Assembly: GCA_047639475.1 (NCBI GenBank)
Contig: JBLIOD010000010.1
Span: 5,789 to 69,788, forward strand
DNA length: 64,000 nucleotides
Direction of reading: 5' to 3'
Source of the DNA: JAAELZ01 sp047639475
GTDB taxonomy: Bacteria; Pseudomonadota; Gammaproteobacteria; Arenicellales; Poriferihabitantaceae
Each line of letters starts with the position of its first letter. Position 1 is the first letter of the stretch. Shown here one piece after another: positions 1-8,454 of this stretch. Below the pieces are notes generated by a model that was given only the letters and a program-made list of their open reading frames with translations, was not told the DNA's origin and made no database searches. The translations under genes were made by a program, and so were the position numbers.

Positions 1-1
1 T

Positions 2-148
2 TGCAATCCCCGGTTAAACAAGTTTATACACTCACAGCTGCCTAACTCAGAACTCGTTATTTTAGATGGGATTAAACACTCAATATTGGTGGAAACGCCA
101 GATAGGGTTCTACTGAGGCTTAAACAATTTTTACAACTTAATTCTTAG
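2..148 (+). CDS. alpha/beta hydrolase, C-terminal fragment (cut by window edge)
   Basis: The frame is open from the first bases of the window to a TAG stop and gives 48 residues. They resemble the end of an alpha/beta hydrolase: a strand with SELVILDG, then KHSILVETPDRV, where the His would be the catalytic histidine, then an amphipathic helix (LLRLKQFLQL). In this fold the C-terminal His is followed by a short helix of this kind with a similar acidic/Pro pattern. The nucleophile and acid lie outside the window, so substrate cannot be inferred. Family call is from this tail only. Confidence 0.6.
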   Translation, partial: CNPRLNKFIHSQLPNSELVILDGIKHSILVETPDRVLLRLKQFLQLNS

Positions 149-350
149 CAAGTAAATATTACTCCCCCCTGTAAAAAATACTGTTGCCTTGTTTACGCCA
201 TGAAATCGCTTGTAAAGTATAGTATTTTCTTTCCACGCACATTAAAGACTATAATGGCCACGGTTAACAAGAAAAATCGACCATTCAACAACAATAACAA
301 CAGATTTAACCTCAATTTGCATAGCCATCGTACTTTTTGTTTCGGCTCCA

Positions 351-629
351 TTGTCAGCTAAAACACCCGACAAACTGACACCGTCTGTAGAAACAATTTG
401 TAATATATTTTCAGGCAATAATAGCGGCGCATTCGGCCTTTGCAATGCCTATTGTGAAGCCATGGATTGCAGAGACCCCTATCAGCACGCTGCTAACCGA
501 GCTTGTGGACGAGTAAACGATAACTTTGAGAAGCAATATGGCGTCCATTTACCCGAAGGCTTAAACGGTACAGATGATGCTGGGAATCCAATAAACAACT
601 GCTTAGGCGATGACGACTCCGACAACTAA
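351..629 (+). CDS. small secreted Cys-rich protein (CNAYCEAMDC motif), start region frameshifted
   Basis: The mature part has a compact cysteine pattern, GLCNAYCEAMDC followed by NRACGRVNDNFE and an acidic tail. I recall this GLC-AYCEAMDC plus AC-V--F arrangement from small secreted proteins of marine proteobacteria; its function is unknown to me. The first usable codon in frame is a TTG at 351, but the same frame is open back to 255 and encodes what looks like a signal peptide (ICIAIVLFVSAPLSA) with no ATG. An ATG at 254 lies one frame off; dropping one A from the A run at 272-276 would join it to the signal peptide. The gene is therefore probably a 125-residue secreted protein with a 1-nt indel, or it uses an unusual start. 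Confidence 0.5.
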   Translation: MSAKTPDKLTPSVETICNIFSGNNSGAFGLCNAYCEAMDCRDPYQHAANRACGRVNDNFEKQYGVHLPEGLNGTDDAGNPINNCLGDDDSDN

Positions 630-976
630 AATGCACATTACACAGTAGGCTAGAAATACTGTCTACGCTCTTTAAAAAGCCCAGCATGTATTTGCCGTTC
701 TTTTTTTTACGCTGAATAACCTACCATCCTTTTCTCAACCACGTGCACCAGTTCGTTTAGATTAGCCTAGGTTCTATCTAACCGTACTCGAATCTACGGA
801 AAAGCCATCGCTATAATATCCACCCGCCATTACGCGATACCCTCCTTGATGCATTCGCAGAATCAATAAAGGCTTATATCTAACCCTGTAATCTTTTATC
901 ATCGCTTATCTGAGAGTTTAATCTCATTAATCGCTAGGTAAAGTGCCGAGCACATTACTTTACTTTTTGCATCCCT
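630..976. other. intergenic, no recognised content
   Basis: I see no convincing reading frame, RNA or repeat between the Cys-rich protein and the transporter gene. The promoter of the transporter presumably lies here, but I could not pick a sigma70 site with confidence. Confidence 0.5.
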
Positions 977-2128
977 ATGTTTCTTTCTACTATCACCGCT
1001 GGATTCATTGCCATTTTGGTAGGTTATACCGGTTCGGCAGCTATCGTATTTCAAGCTGCGTCCAGTGCAGGGGCCGACCAAGCCATGATTGCTTCGTGGA
1101 TGTTTGCCTTAGGCATCGCCATGGGCGTGACCACCTTGGGTTTGTCTTGGTTTTATAAGGCGCCCATTCTGACGGCTTGGTCAACACCCGGTGCTGCCGT
1201 TCTAGTAACCTCTCTAGGCGGCTTTTCGTTGGCTGAAGCCACCGGTGCTTTCATTGCTTCCGCCTTATTAATCATCTTGTTTGGGATTACTGGCTGGTTC
1301 GAAAAATTGATGAAAAAAATACCTTTGGGCATCGCAGCGGCTTTACTTGCGGGGGTACTGGGCAAATTTGGCATGGATGTCTTCGTATCCATGCAAGCTA
1401 GTTGGCAATTGGTATTACCGATGTTTATTACTTATTTAGTGTGTAAACGTTTTACCAAAATTTACGCCATTCCTTTGGTTTTTTTATTCGGCATTTTGTT
1501 GTCTAGCTTATTGGGTTTATCGAACTACAACGCCGTGGAATTATCAATTACCGAATTGATTTGGACCACGCCTAGCTTCACCCTTGCCAGTATATTATCA
1601 ATTGGATTGCCGTTATTTGTCGTCACCATGACTTCACAAAATGTACCTGGTGTTGCCGTCTTACGCAGCAATGGCTATGACACTCCCATTTCCCCAGTCA
1701 TCACCACTACCGGCTTAGCCACCTTAGTGATGGCGCCATTTGGCGGGTATGCTATTAACTACGCAGCTATCACCGCAGCAATTTGCGCTGGCGAAACAGC
1801 CCACCCTAATAAGCAAAAACGCTACTACGCCACTTTAAGTGCTGGTGTTTTTTATCTGCTAACCGGTTTATTCGCGGCCACTTTCGCCAGTTTGTTTTTT
1901 GCATTTCCCAAGGCCTTGGTATTGTCCATTGCGGGCTTAGCCTTACTGGCCACCATCTCCAATGGCTTACATCAAGCGATGACCGAAGCCGAGCTAAGAG
2001 AGCCCGCCTTAATCACGTTCTTGGTCACGCTTTCTGGCATGGAGCTGTTCTCAATTGGTTCGGCTTTTTGGGGCGTGGTATTCGGTCTGCTCAGTGCGTT
2101 CGCCCTTAACTATCGAACCAGTCGATAA
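977..2128 (+). CDS. benE: BenE-family benzoate/H+ symporter-like membrane protein
   Basis: The 383-residue protein is hydrophobic throughout, consistent with about 11-12 membrane segments. Its opening (ITAGFIAILVGYTGSAAIVF) and the stretches APILTAWSTPGAAVL and TSQNVPGVAVLRSNGY are typical of the BenE family, which moves benzoate-like acids with protons across the inner membrane. Length is usual for the family. No benzoate-degradation genes are nearby, so the real substrate is open. recQ follows 21 bp downstream on the same strand. Family call is firm; substrate is inference. Confidence 0.85.
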   Translation: MFLSTITAGFIAILVGYTGSAAIVFQAASSAGADQAMIASWMFALGIAMGVTTLGLSWFYKAPILTAWSTPGAAVLVTSLGGFSLAEATGAFIASALLIILFGITGWFEKLMKKIPLGIAAALLAGVLGKFGMDVFVSMQASWQLVLPMFITYLVCKRFTKIYAIPLVFLFGILLSSLLGLSNYNAVELSITELIWTTPSFTLASILSIGLPLFVVTMTSQNVPGVAVLRSNGYDTPISPVITTTGLATLVMAPFGGYAINYAAITAAICAGETAHPNKQKRYYATLSAGVFYLLTGLFAATFASLFFAFPKALVLSIAGLALLATISNGLHQAMTEAELREPALITFLVTLSGMELFSIGSAFWGVVFGLLSAFALNYRTSR

Positions 2129-2149
2129 ACCCTCACCCAGCCATTATTT

Positions 2150-3943
2150 GTGACTCAAACAGCGCTAGAAATTCTCAATAAAACCTATGGTTACGATGCC
2201 TTTCGTGACGACCAAGAAGCCGTCATCAATGCCGCCATCGAGGGCAAAGATGCTTTAGTGTTGATGCCTACTGGCGGCGGTAAATCATTGTGTTATCAAA
2301 TCCCCGCTTTAGTCAGAAAAGGCATGGGCATTGTGGTTTCACCTTTAATCGCGCTGATGCAAGACCAAGTGTCTGCTTTGCAGCAACTAGGCATCAACGC
2401 CGCCTTCTTGAACTCTTCGCTGAATGAAGATCAAAAACGACATGTGGCCGCGCAAATGCACGCCGGCGAATTAGATATTTTATATGTTGCGCCTGAACGT
2501 TTATCTAAAAGCGGCTCGCTAGAATGGCTAAGCCAGTTCCCTATTTCACTAATAGCCATAGATGAAGCGCATTGTGTATCGCAGTGGGGGCATGATTTCA
2601 GAGTCGATTATCTCACCCTTAATCGACTTAAAACGGCATTCCCTGGTGTTCCACGTCTCGCACTCACGGCCACGGCAACCCCGCGCTCTCGTGTTGATAT
2701 TCTTAGTAATTTGGATCTAACCGATCCAACCGTTTTTGTCAGCAGTTTTGACCGAGCTAATATCCGCTACAACGTGGCATCGAAAACAGAACCTAAAGCG
2801 CAGTTGCTAAAGTTCCTCGACGGGCGCAAAAAGGAAAGCGGCATTGTTTATTGCCTATCGCGTAAAAGCGTCGATAGCACCGCATTGTGGCTACAAGATA
2901 AAGGTCTAAACGCTTTTCCATATCACGCCGGTTTAGATTCACAAACACGCTCGGAAAACCAGGCTCGCTTCTTGCGAGAAGATGCCATTGTTATGGTTGC
3001 CACAGTCGCCTTCGGTATGGGCATAGATAAGCCAGATGTCCGTTTTGTCGCTCACTTGGACTTACCCAGCAGCATCGAGGCCTACTACCAAGAAACAGGC
3101 CGTGCAGGGCGTGACGGCCTACCCGCTGAAGCATGGATGGTGTACGGCCTTAAAGACGTGGTACAGCGTAGCCAAATGGTCGCCAAATCTGAGGGCAGCG
3201 AACAACATAAAAATAACGAACGAAACAAGCTAGACACTTTACTCGGTTGGTGCGAAACCACTCACTGTCGACGCCAATCACTGCTGAGTTACTTTGGGGA
3301 AACCCTTGATGAGCCTTGTGGAAATTGCGATACCTGCTTAACACCGCCTGCCACTTGGGATGCGACCACCGCCGCGCAAAAATTGTTGTCATGTGTATAT
3401 AGAACAGAACAACGCTTCGGTGCCATTCACATCATCGACGTACTACAAGGCAAAGACAACGCCAAGATTCGACAACACAATCATCAAACCCTCAGCACCT
3501 ATGGTATTGGCAACGAGCTTATATCCAATCAATGGCGCTCAGTAATTCGTCAATTAATCGTGCGTGGATTTTTAGTCTCCGATGCTGAAAAATTCAGCGC
3601 CTTGGTACTAACAGATTCATCTCGTGGTTTGCTTAAAGGAGACATTGAAGTTCACCTACGTGAGGACGTGAAAGACCCTGAACCGAGTAAATCCAGTCGT
3701 TCAAAAATCCGCATTAACAGCGAAGACCGTGTACTTTGGGAAGCATTACGGGCGTGTAGAAAAACCTTAGCAGATGAGCACAGCATCGCTCCCTATATGG
3801 TTTTCCATGACTCAACCCTGCTAGAGATTCTAGAAGAACAACCCATTAATGATACTGAGTTCTTACAAATTAGCGGTGTAGGCGAAAGTAAACTAACTAA
3901 GTTTGGTGAAGCTTTTATGGATGTGGTGAGAGAACATATTTAG
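2150..3943 (+). CDS. recQ: ATP-dependent DNA helicase RecQ
   Basis: A 597-residue RecQ helicase with a GTG start. Helicase motif I is TGGGKS at residues 41-46, motif II is DEAH near residue 136 followed by the RecQ-specific CVSQWGHDFR, motif III is LTATAT, and motif VI is QETGRAGRDG. A zinc-binding set of cysteines (CRRQSLLSYFGE, then CGNCDTC) is followed by the winged-helix RQC region and a C-terminal HRDC domain ending at the stop. The length matches E. coli RecQ. It unwinds DNA 3' to 5' in recombination and fork repair. The next frame starts 5 bp downstream. Confidence 0.95.
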   Translation: MTQTALEILNKTYGYDAFRDDQEAVINAAIEGKDALVLMPTGGGKSLCYQIPALVRKGMGIVVSPLIALMQDQVSALQQLGINAAFLNSSLNEDQKRHVAAQMHAGELDILYVAPERLSKSGSLEWLSQFPISLIAIDEAHCVSQWGHDFRVDYLTLNRLKTAFPGVPRLALTATATPRSRVDILSNLDLTDPTVFVSSFDRANIRYNVASKTEPKAQLLKFLDGRKKESGIVYCLSRKSVDSTALWLQDKGLNAFPYHAGLDSQTRSENQARFLREDAIVMVATVAFGMGIDKPDVRFVAHLDLPSSIEAYYQETGRAGRDGLPAEAWMVYGLKDVVQRSQMVAKSEGSEQHKNNERNKLDTLLGWCETTHCRRQSLLSYFGETLDEPCGNCDTCLTPPATWDATTAAQKLLSCVYRTEQRFGAIHIIDVLQGKDNAKIRQHNHQTLSTYGIGNELISNQWRSVIRQLIVRGFLVSDAEKFSALVLTDSSRGLLKGDIEVHLREDVKDPEPSKSSRSKIRINSEDRVLWEALRACRKTLADEHSIAPYMVFHDSTLLEILEEQPINDTEFLQISGVGESKLTKFGEAFMDVVREHI

Positions 3944-3947
3944 AAAA

Positions 3948-4717
3948 GTGGCCACATGGAACATCGCTATTGTTGGCTCAGGGATTGCTGGTTTATCTAG
4001 CGCAGCCTTTCTAAAGCAAGCAGGTCATGAAGTTCACGTTTTCGAATCATTTGAGAAACCCGCCCCCGTAGGAGCGGGTCTACTCATTCAACCCACGGGC
4101 TTGTCCGTTTTGACTAAGCATGGACTGTCTGAGAAAGTTATCCAAGGTGGCCAGCGAATTAATCGCCTATTGGGAAAGCGAGCGGGGCCACTCACGCTAC
4201 GCTAGATGTTAAATATCGTGATTTTGACCCTAAACTGTTTGGGATAGGAATACATCGCTCCACTTTGTTTTAGACGCTGCTAGAACAAGTGCAATCTATG
4301 GGAGTTGCTATTCATAACAGTCACAAAGCGACTTCTATTACCAAATCCGTTCTAACTTTCGAAAACGACTCTAGCAGTGGCCCATTCGATTTAATCATTG
4401 ACGCTTCAGGTGCTCGATCAGCCCTGAGAGATCTTTATGCTAAGGGTAAAACTAACCGACCTTATGATTATGGGGCGCTCTGGTCTACAGTCAGTCTTTC
4501 GGGTTCCCACTTCCCTCTAGACCAACTTACACAAAAGTATAAAGGGGCTCATCATATGATAGGTGTATTGCCAGTTGGTCAGATTAACGGAGAAAAGCGT
4601 GCAGCTTTTTTCTGGAGCTTAAAAGCACCTACGACAAACAACTCCCAGTTTTGCCCTTTGTGGGCGTCAAACTGTGCTGCGTCATCCAAAAAAAAACTTA
4701 CAACGGTCTTTGGCTAG
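3948..4717 (+). pseudogene. FAD-dependent monooxygenase, disrupted
   Basis: The start encodes a Rossmann FAD-binding motif (IVGSGIAGLSSAAFLKQAGH) and GAGLLIQPTG, typical of aromatic-ring or salicylate-hydroxylase type flavin monooxygenases. The first frame stops at 4203. The next part of the domain (LDVKYRDFDPKLFGIGIHRS) continues in another frame, contains an in-frame TAG at 4271-4273, resumes as LLEQVQSMGVAIHNS and FDLIIDASGARSALRDL, and is lost again near 4620. The GD motif that should follow is not found. At least two frameshifts and one nonsense codon are needed, so it is almost certainly non-functional. It starts 5 bp after recQ. Confidence 0.8.
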
Positions 4718-4854
4718 CCTTGCGCGTCAAAACAAGTGTCAGCGTTTTTCAGAAGCTCAGGACGCTTGTAGGTAGGACATATACCACTCATATAGGCCAG
4801 CCTCATTTCACGCATATGGGGCGATAGTTAACGCTCGTTTTAACAAGTTTCAAT

Positions 4855-5325
4855 CTAGAAATCCAATAGCTCAACATCAAAAATTAATGTTGACCCTGGC
4901 GTTATCTTTCCCGCACTGCGGTCGCCATAAGCCAAGTTACTGGGAATAAAAAAACGTGTTTTATCGCCAACAACCATTAGCTGCAGACCCTCTGTCCAAC
5001 CTTTAATGACTTGATTTAAACCAAACTCAATTGGCTCACCCCTGTCTACAGAGCTATCGAAAACCGTGCCATCGATCAAGGTACCATGATAATGCACTTT
5101 GACTTTACTGGTTGCGCTCGGGCGAGCTGTACCAGCACCCTGATTTAATGCCAAGTACTGTAAACCTGACCCGGTCACTACCACGCCCTCTTTCTTCGCA
5201 TTTTCTGCTAAGAAAGCTGCCCCTTGTTGCTTTACCAATTCGGTATCAGCGCCACCGTTAAACATTTTCTTTGCCATAAATGCGGCAACTACCACCAACA
5301 ATCCGATAAAAATAAACTTAGCCAT
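4855..5325 (-). CDS. FKBP-type peptidyl-prolyl cis-trans isomerase, membrane-anchored
   Basis: The 156-residue protein begins with a short hydrophobic anchor (FIFIGLLVVVAAFMA), then a linker with the NAKKEGVVVTGSGLQY pattern that precedes FKBP domains in FklB/FkpA-type proteins. The FKBP core follows: VKVHYHGTLIDGTVFDSS, IKGWTEGLQLM, RFFIPSNLAYGD and GSTLIFDVELLDF, with the aromatic pocket residues in place. It should speed folding at proline bonds in the periplasm. The long dimerisation domain of FkpA is missing, so this is a compact single-domain form. It stands alone on the minus strand. Confidence 0.9.
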   Translation of the reverse strand: MAKFIFIGLLVVVAAFMAKKMFNGGADTELVKQQGAAFLAENAKKEGVVVTGSGLQYLALNQGAGTARPSATSKVKVHYHGTLIDGTVFDSSVDRGEPIEFGLNQVIKGWTEGLQLMVVGDKTRFFIPSNLAYGDRSAGKITPGSTLIFDVELLDF

Positions 5326-5764
5326 TGTGAAACCTTCTTTAATCTTATTAATAAAATAGTAGAGTCCGCACCATCAGTTGTCAACTGGGTGAACCGTAGG
5401 CCGGCCTTTACCGTAGTAGACCAGTTTATAGCTTATCAAAATATACCCACGTCTGGCCATTCTCCTTTTTTTAAAGTGCTCTAGCGTGTTGCGCACCCAG
5501 TAAGCAACCTTTGTATCGCTACGCCTTTTTCAAATGTGCCCATGAACTGCTTTAAAACCACTGACGTCGGATTTCAATCACTCTCTCTAGGGCCAATTAA
5601 ATGCATCGCTTGTATATTTAAACTGACCACTTCTTTGAGTTTTATAACAGCACAACCATAATACCATCTAAGTAAGGTCACCTCAATCCGGTGCGCCCAC
5701 GATACCGCTTTCAAACGATGTCCTAAAGTTGTTGATCACTGAATAATGAAAAGAAACCCCTAAG
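5326..5764. other. intergenic, no recognised content
   Basis: About 440 bp between divergent genes. Frames here are short and show no recognisable domain. I see no clear terminator or RNA. Confidence 0.5.
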
Positions 5765-6331
5765 ATGAAACCAATTGAGTTTGAGACTAAAGTCCTAGCG
5801 TTAGTACTCACGATTTTCGCAGTAGCCAGTTTTTCCAGCAAGACGCCAGCTAACTCCTCCCATTCTGGCACATGTAACATCGGTGACGTTCCCACCGCGG
5901 TTATGGCTGGTATCGTCGCTGAAACAGGTGCAAGCTCGTTCTTCAGCGTTGCTATCTCACCCACGGAGGTGACACCAGAACAGGACCATATCATTGTCAT
6001 TACTCGAACAAGTGGCTCACTCAGGTTTCGTGGCTTATTGCTTTATGTCGAGGATTCGAGCATGCCAACCCCGAACAGAATTGGATCTTTATCGACGATA
6101 GGAGGTGCCTCAGCAGCGGGGTTAACCTGCCCTGGTAACGCCAACGCACTCTCTACTCTCACCCACACTGTCACTTCTTCATTTTCTGCCATACAACAGT
6201 TTAATTGGGCCGCGCCGGCCTCCATAACAGGCCCTATCACCATTAACGCGATCGCCTACGAGGAAAGAACACGCTGGAATGTACCCACCCCCCTAACAGG
6301 GGCCGTGTTGCCCCCTAGGTTACCAAGATGA
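5765..6331 (+). CDS. secreted Reeler-domain-like protein, N-terminal half of a broken gene
   Basis: A signal-peptide-like start (VLALVLTIFAVASFSS) is followed by a domain with FSVAISPTEVTPEQDHIIVI, RFRGLLLYVED, GLTCPG, a TH pair and FNWAAPASITGPITINAIAY, ending in W. This is the layout of a Reeler-like extracellular beta-sandwich: paired Cys, the FRGFLL-type strand, and W-AP-G--I-F-A. The frame ends in ATGA overlap with the next frame, whose protein looks like the natural continuation of the same polypeptide. I infer that one multi-domain surface protein has been split by a frameshift near 6300-6328, where C runs occur. Confidence 0.65.
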   Translation: MKPIEFETKVLALVLTIFAVASFSSKTPANSSHSGTCNIGDVPTAVMAGIVAETGASSFFSVAISPTEVTPEQDHIIVITRTSGSLRFRGLLLYVEDSSMPTPNRIGSLSTIGGASAAGLTCPGNANALSTLTHTVTSSFSAIQQFNWAAPASITGPITINAIAYEERTRWNVPTPLTGAVLPPRLPR

Positions 6332-6841
6332 ACACCAATGCGGATACAGGCGATAGTGAACTCATTGAGGCTGAAAACACCTCAGCAGCAATCACCCAAA
6401 TTTTAGTGACACTGTGTCTATCCGTTGTTGATGTTGACGGCGATGATTCTGGCATTAACGACGTGACCAACCCAGCCAACTATTTACTTTTTTCTCAGGG
6501 TAGCAATGAGACGTTCGACACCCAAGATTGCGCAAATGGGTTAGCCAATGATGACATTGCCATTTCCATCGACAATGTCACTTATGACGCCGCGAGCAGG
6601 ACAGCTAGGCTTGAGCTTAACGCCGCTTCAGCGCTGACTGAAGCTCCTTATCGACTACTAGTTTGCGGCACCACATCAATAGAGAATGCGGCAGGGCAGA
6701 AACTTGATGGCAATGCCGATGGGGCAGGGGGCAGGGGGCGATGATTTTGTTATTAGCTTTGCCGTAGTACGACCAAATGATAACTGTGACTTCGTGGTTA
6801 TTCCAGTTGCTGGCAGAGGCGGCGTGGTAACTTGTATATAG
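6328..6841 (+). pseudogene. Ig-like domain, C-terminal part of the same surface protein, frameshifted
   Basis: The frame opens with NTNADTGDSELIEAENTSAA and holds a Big_5/Ig-like repeat (NDVTNPANYLLFSQGSN, IDNVTYDAASRTARLELNA, YRLLVCGT, AAGQKLDGNADG). It should run on into GDDFVISF, but a 7-bp tandem duplication at 6724-6737 shifts the frame and gives a stop at 6744. Ignoring one copy restores GAGGDDFVISFAVV and a short tail rich in Cys and Gly to a TAG at 6841. In the same frame just upstream, a TAG at 6316-6318 sits where the Reeler half should join. The gene could be dead or switched by repeat slippage. Confidence 0.6.
6724..6737 (+). repeat. 7-bp tandem duplication (GGCAGGG register) breaking the frame
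   Basis: Two adjacent copies of a 7-mer (gcagggg with its flanking G) occupy 6724-6730 and 6731-6737. Removing one copy restores an uninterrupted reading frame across the Ig-like domain (GAGGDDFVIS). A unit of seven bases changes frame with each gain or loss. Confidence 0.8.
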
Positions 6842-6974
6842 TAATGGGTGATTGTTAGAGACTTACGGTAATTTACAGTGCCTGCGATCCCTTGCTGGGC
6901 ACAGTGTAAGCCTTTAGCAAAAGTAGTATGAGTGACCGGAAAGAACAGCGCAAACTTCCTGCCATACACACCAA

Positions 6975-7382
6975 CTACTCAATAAATCGAGTGCTCTCTA
7001 AGGAATAAACTTCCTCGCCTTCAGCTAAAGTAATCGATACAAAAAAGAATTTTTCGGTAATCGGTGGTCGCTCGAAGTTAGCAGCGAGGGCATTGGTTTC
7101 TATTAACCATTGATCAAGATCAGCCTGACCTTTTTCCATTTTAACCATGTGACTTTTATCTGGGATCGTAATCTGATCACATACTCCTGCTTCACTATAT
7201 TGACCCAAACGCTCTTGTAATGTGAGTAAGGCATTCTTCAAAAACAATCGAGCCAACGTGTGTGTGGCGTCAAAAGAGGTACAGGCCATCGTGGTGACTT
7301 CAGCCTGCGTGATAGTTGATGCAACAAGTAGACTTAATGCCAAGGTGGCTTGTCCGAATTTGGGGTGAGTTTTGAGCTTCAT
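6975..7382 (-). CDS. periplasmic or secreted protein of unknown function
   Basis: I do not recognise a family. I start it at the ATG at 7382, because from there the protein opens with a typical signal peptide (MKLKTHPKFGQATLALSLL, cleavage expected after ITQA). A longer frame reaches back to 7427 but overlaps the upstream gene. The mature part is about 110 residues, with two Cys (MACTS, GVCDQ) that could form a disulfide, and segments that look mainly helical (TLARLFLKNALLTLQERL). It follows the racemase-fold gene on the same strand and may be co-transcribed with it. Confidence 0.55.
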   Translation of the reverse strand: MKLKTHPKFGQATLALSLLVASTITQAEVTTMACTSFDATHTLARLFLKNALLTLQERLGQYSEAGVCDQITIPDKSHMVKMEKGQADLDQWLIETNALAANFERPPITEKFFFVSITLAEGEEVYSLESTRFIE

Positions 7383-7408
7383 ATTTTGGTTCGTTGTAGA
7401 GAGATCTC

Positions 7409-8440
7409 TTATAATTTGGTTGGCCATGTATCGGCCACTTTATAGCCTTCTGGCCAAGGGTCAGAGGGGCTTAACATATGTTGATGCGAGCCAGTTATCC
7501 ACGCTTGCCCTCGTAATGAAGGCAATACTGCTGGCACATCGCCCAGCATAGTCAGTGATTCAATTTTACAATCAAATCTCGAATCAATAATGGACCGACC
7601 GATAAAAGGCTCACCTAGCGCGATTTCCCCTTTAGCGTGCATTAGAGCCAATCTAGCAGAGCAGCCCGTACCGGTAGGTGAACGATCCACCTTCCCCGGT
7701 TGTATCACCACGGCGCTCTTTCCTGACTTAACACCCTCTTCATCGTTGACAGGCAAAGTAAATTGGCAGAACGAAATGTGTTTCCAATCTGCGTTTTCAG
7801 GATGAATAAAACCCACTTGCTCATTTGCTGCCTTGGTGATTTTAGCACCGAGCATCGCAATATCTTTTGCTTCATCTGGGTTTAAACTAAAACCTAAGCT
7901 TTGAGCATCAGTAATGGCAAAACTGTCTCCGCCATAAGCGATATCGACCTGCAACGCACCTAAACCCTCGATTTCAATCGTTTGATTTAAGGCGCTGACA
8001 AATGAGGGAAGATTGTAAGTTTTAACTGAGGTCACTTTGCCGTCTTTACACTGCGCCACCACTTTTACTAGTCCACCGGGCGCCTCAAGGGTTAATTCTG
8101 TGATTGGCTCAAGCATTGGTAAGATGCCCGTTTCCAACAATACCGTGGCCACACAAATGGAATTAGAACCTGACATCGGCGGCGTGTCTTCGGGCTCCAT
8201 GATTATCCACCCCATATCCGCTTCAGGGTTTTTAGCCGGCACCAATAGGTTGAAGTGCCGAAAGACGCCGCCTCGCGGCTCGTTCAGCATAAAGTTACGC
8301 AGGGTTTTATCTTGGGCTATCCAGCGCGATTGCTCCCATACTGTTTCACCTGGCGGCGCTTGAACTCCGCCCACTATTACATCGCCCACTTCGCCCTCAG
8401 CGTGGCAACTAATGGTATGAATTACTTTGCTTGATTGCAT
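7409..8440 (-). CDS. proline racemase / hydroxyproline-epimerase superfamily protein with altered catalytic residues
   Basis: The 343-residue protein matches the two-domain fold of the proline racemase family, which includes proline racemase, 4-hydroxyproline epimerase and trans-3-hydroxy-L-proline dehydratase. In the racemases two Cys, in MCGH and DRSPCGTGT, take and give the alpha proton. Here the first site reads PPMSGSNSICV (Ser90) and the second DRSPTGTGCSARLA (Thr256, with a Cys four residues later). The dehydratases are known to carry Cys-to-Thr or Cys-to-Ser changes, so a dehydratase or another reaction is more likely than racemisation. It is followed by a secreted protein and lies 14 bp after a radical SAM gene, all on the minus strand. 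Confidence 0.8.
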   Translation of the reverse strand: MQSSKVIHTISCHAEGEVGDVIVGGVQAPPGETVWEQSRWIAQDKTLRNFMLNEPRGGVFRHFNLLVPAKNPEADMGWIIMEPEDTPPMSGSNSICVATVLLETGILPMLEPITELTLEAPGGLVKVVAQCKDGKVTSVKTYNLPSFVSALNQTIEIEGLGALQVDIAYGGDSFAITDAQSLGFSLNPDEAKDIAMLGAKITKAANEQVGFIHPENADWKHISFCQFTLPVNDEEGVKSGKSAVVIQPGKVDRSPTGTGCSARLALMHAKGEIALGEPFIGRSIIDSRFDCKIESLTMLGDVPAVLPSLRGQAWITGSHQHMLSPSDPWPEGYKVADTWPTKL

Positions 8441-8454
8441 AAATCTATTGTTCC

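Noticed and set aside
5395..5415. AGGCCGGCCT palindrome
   Set aside because: A 10-bp palindrome without other context; likely chance.
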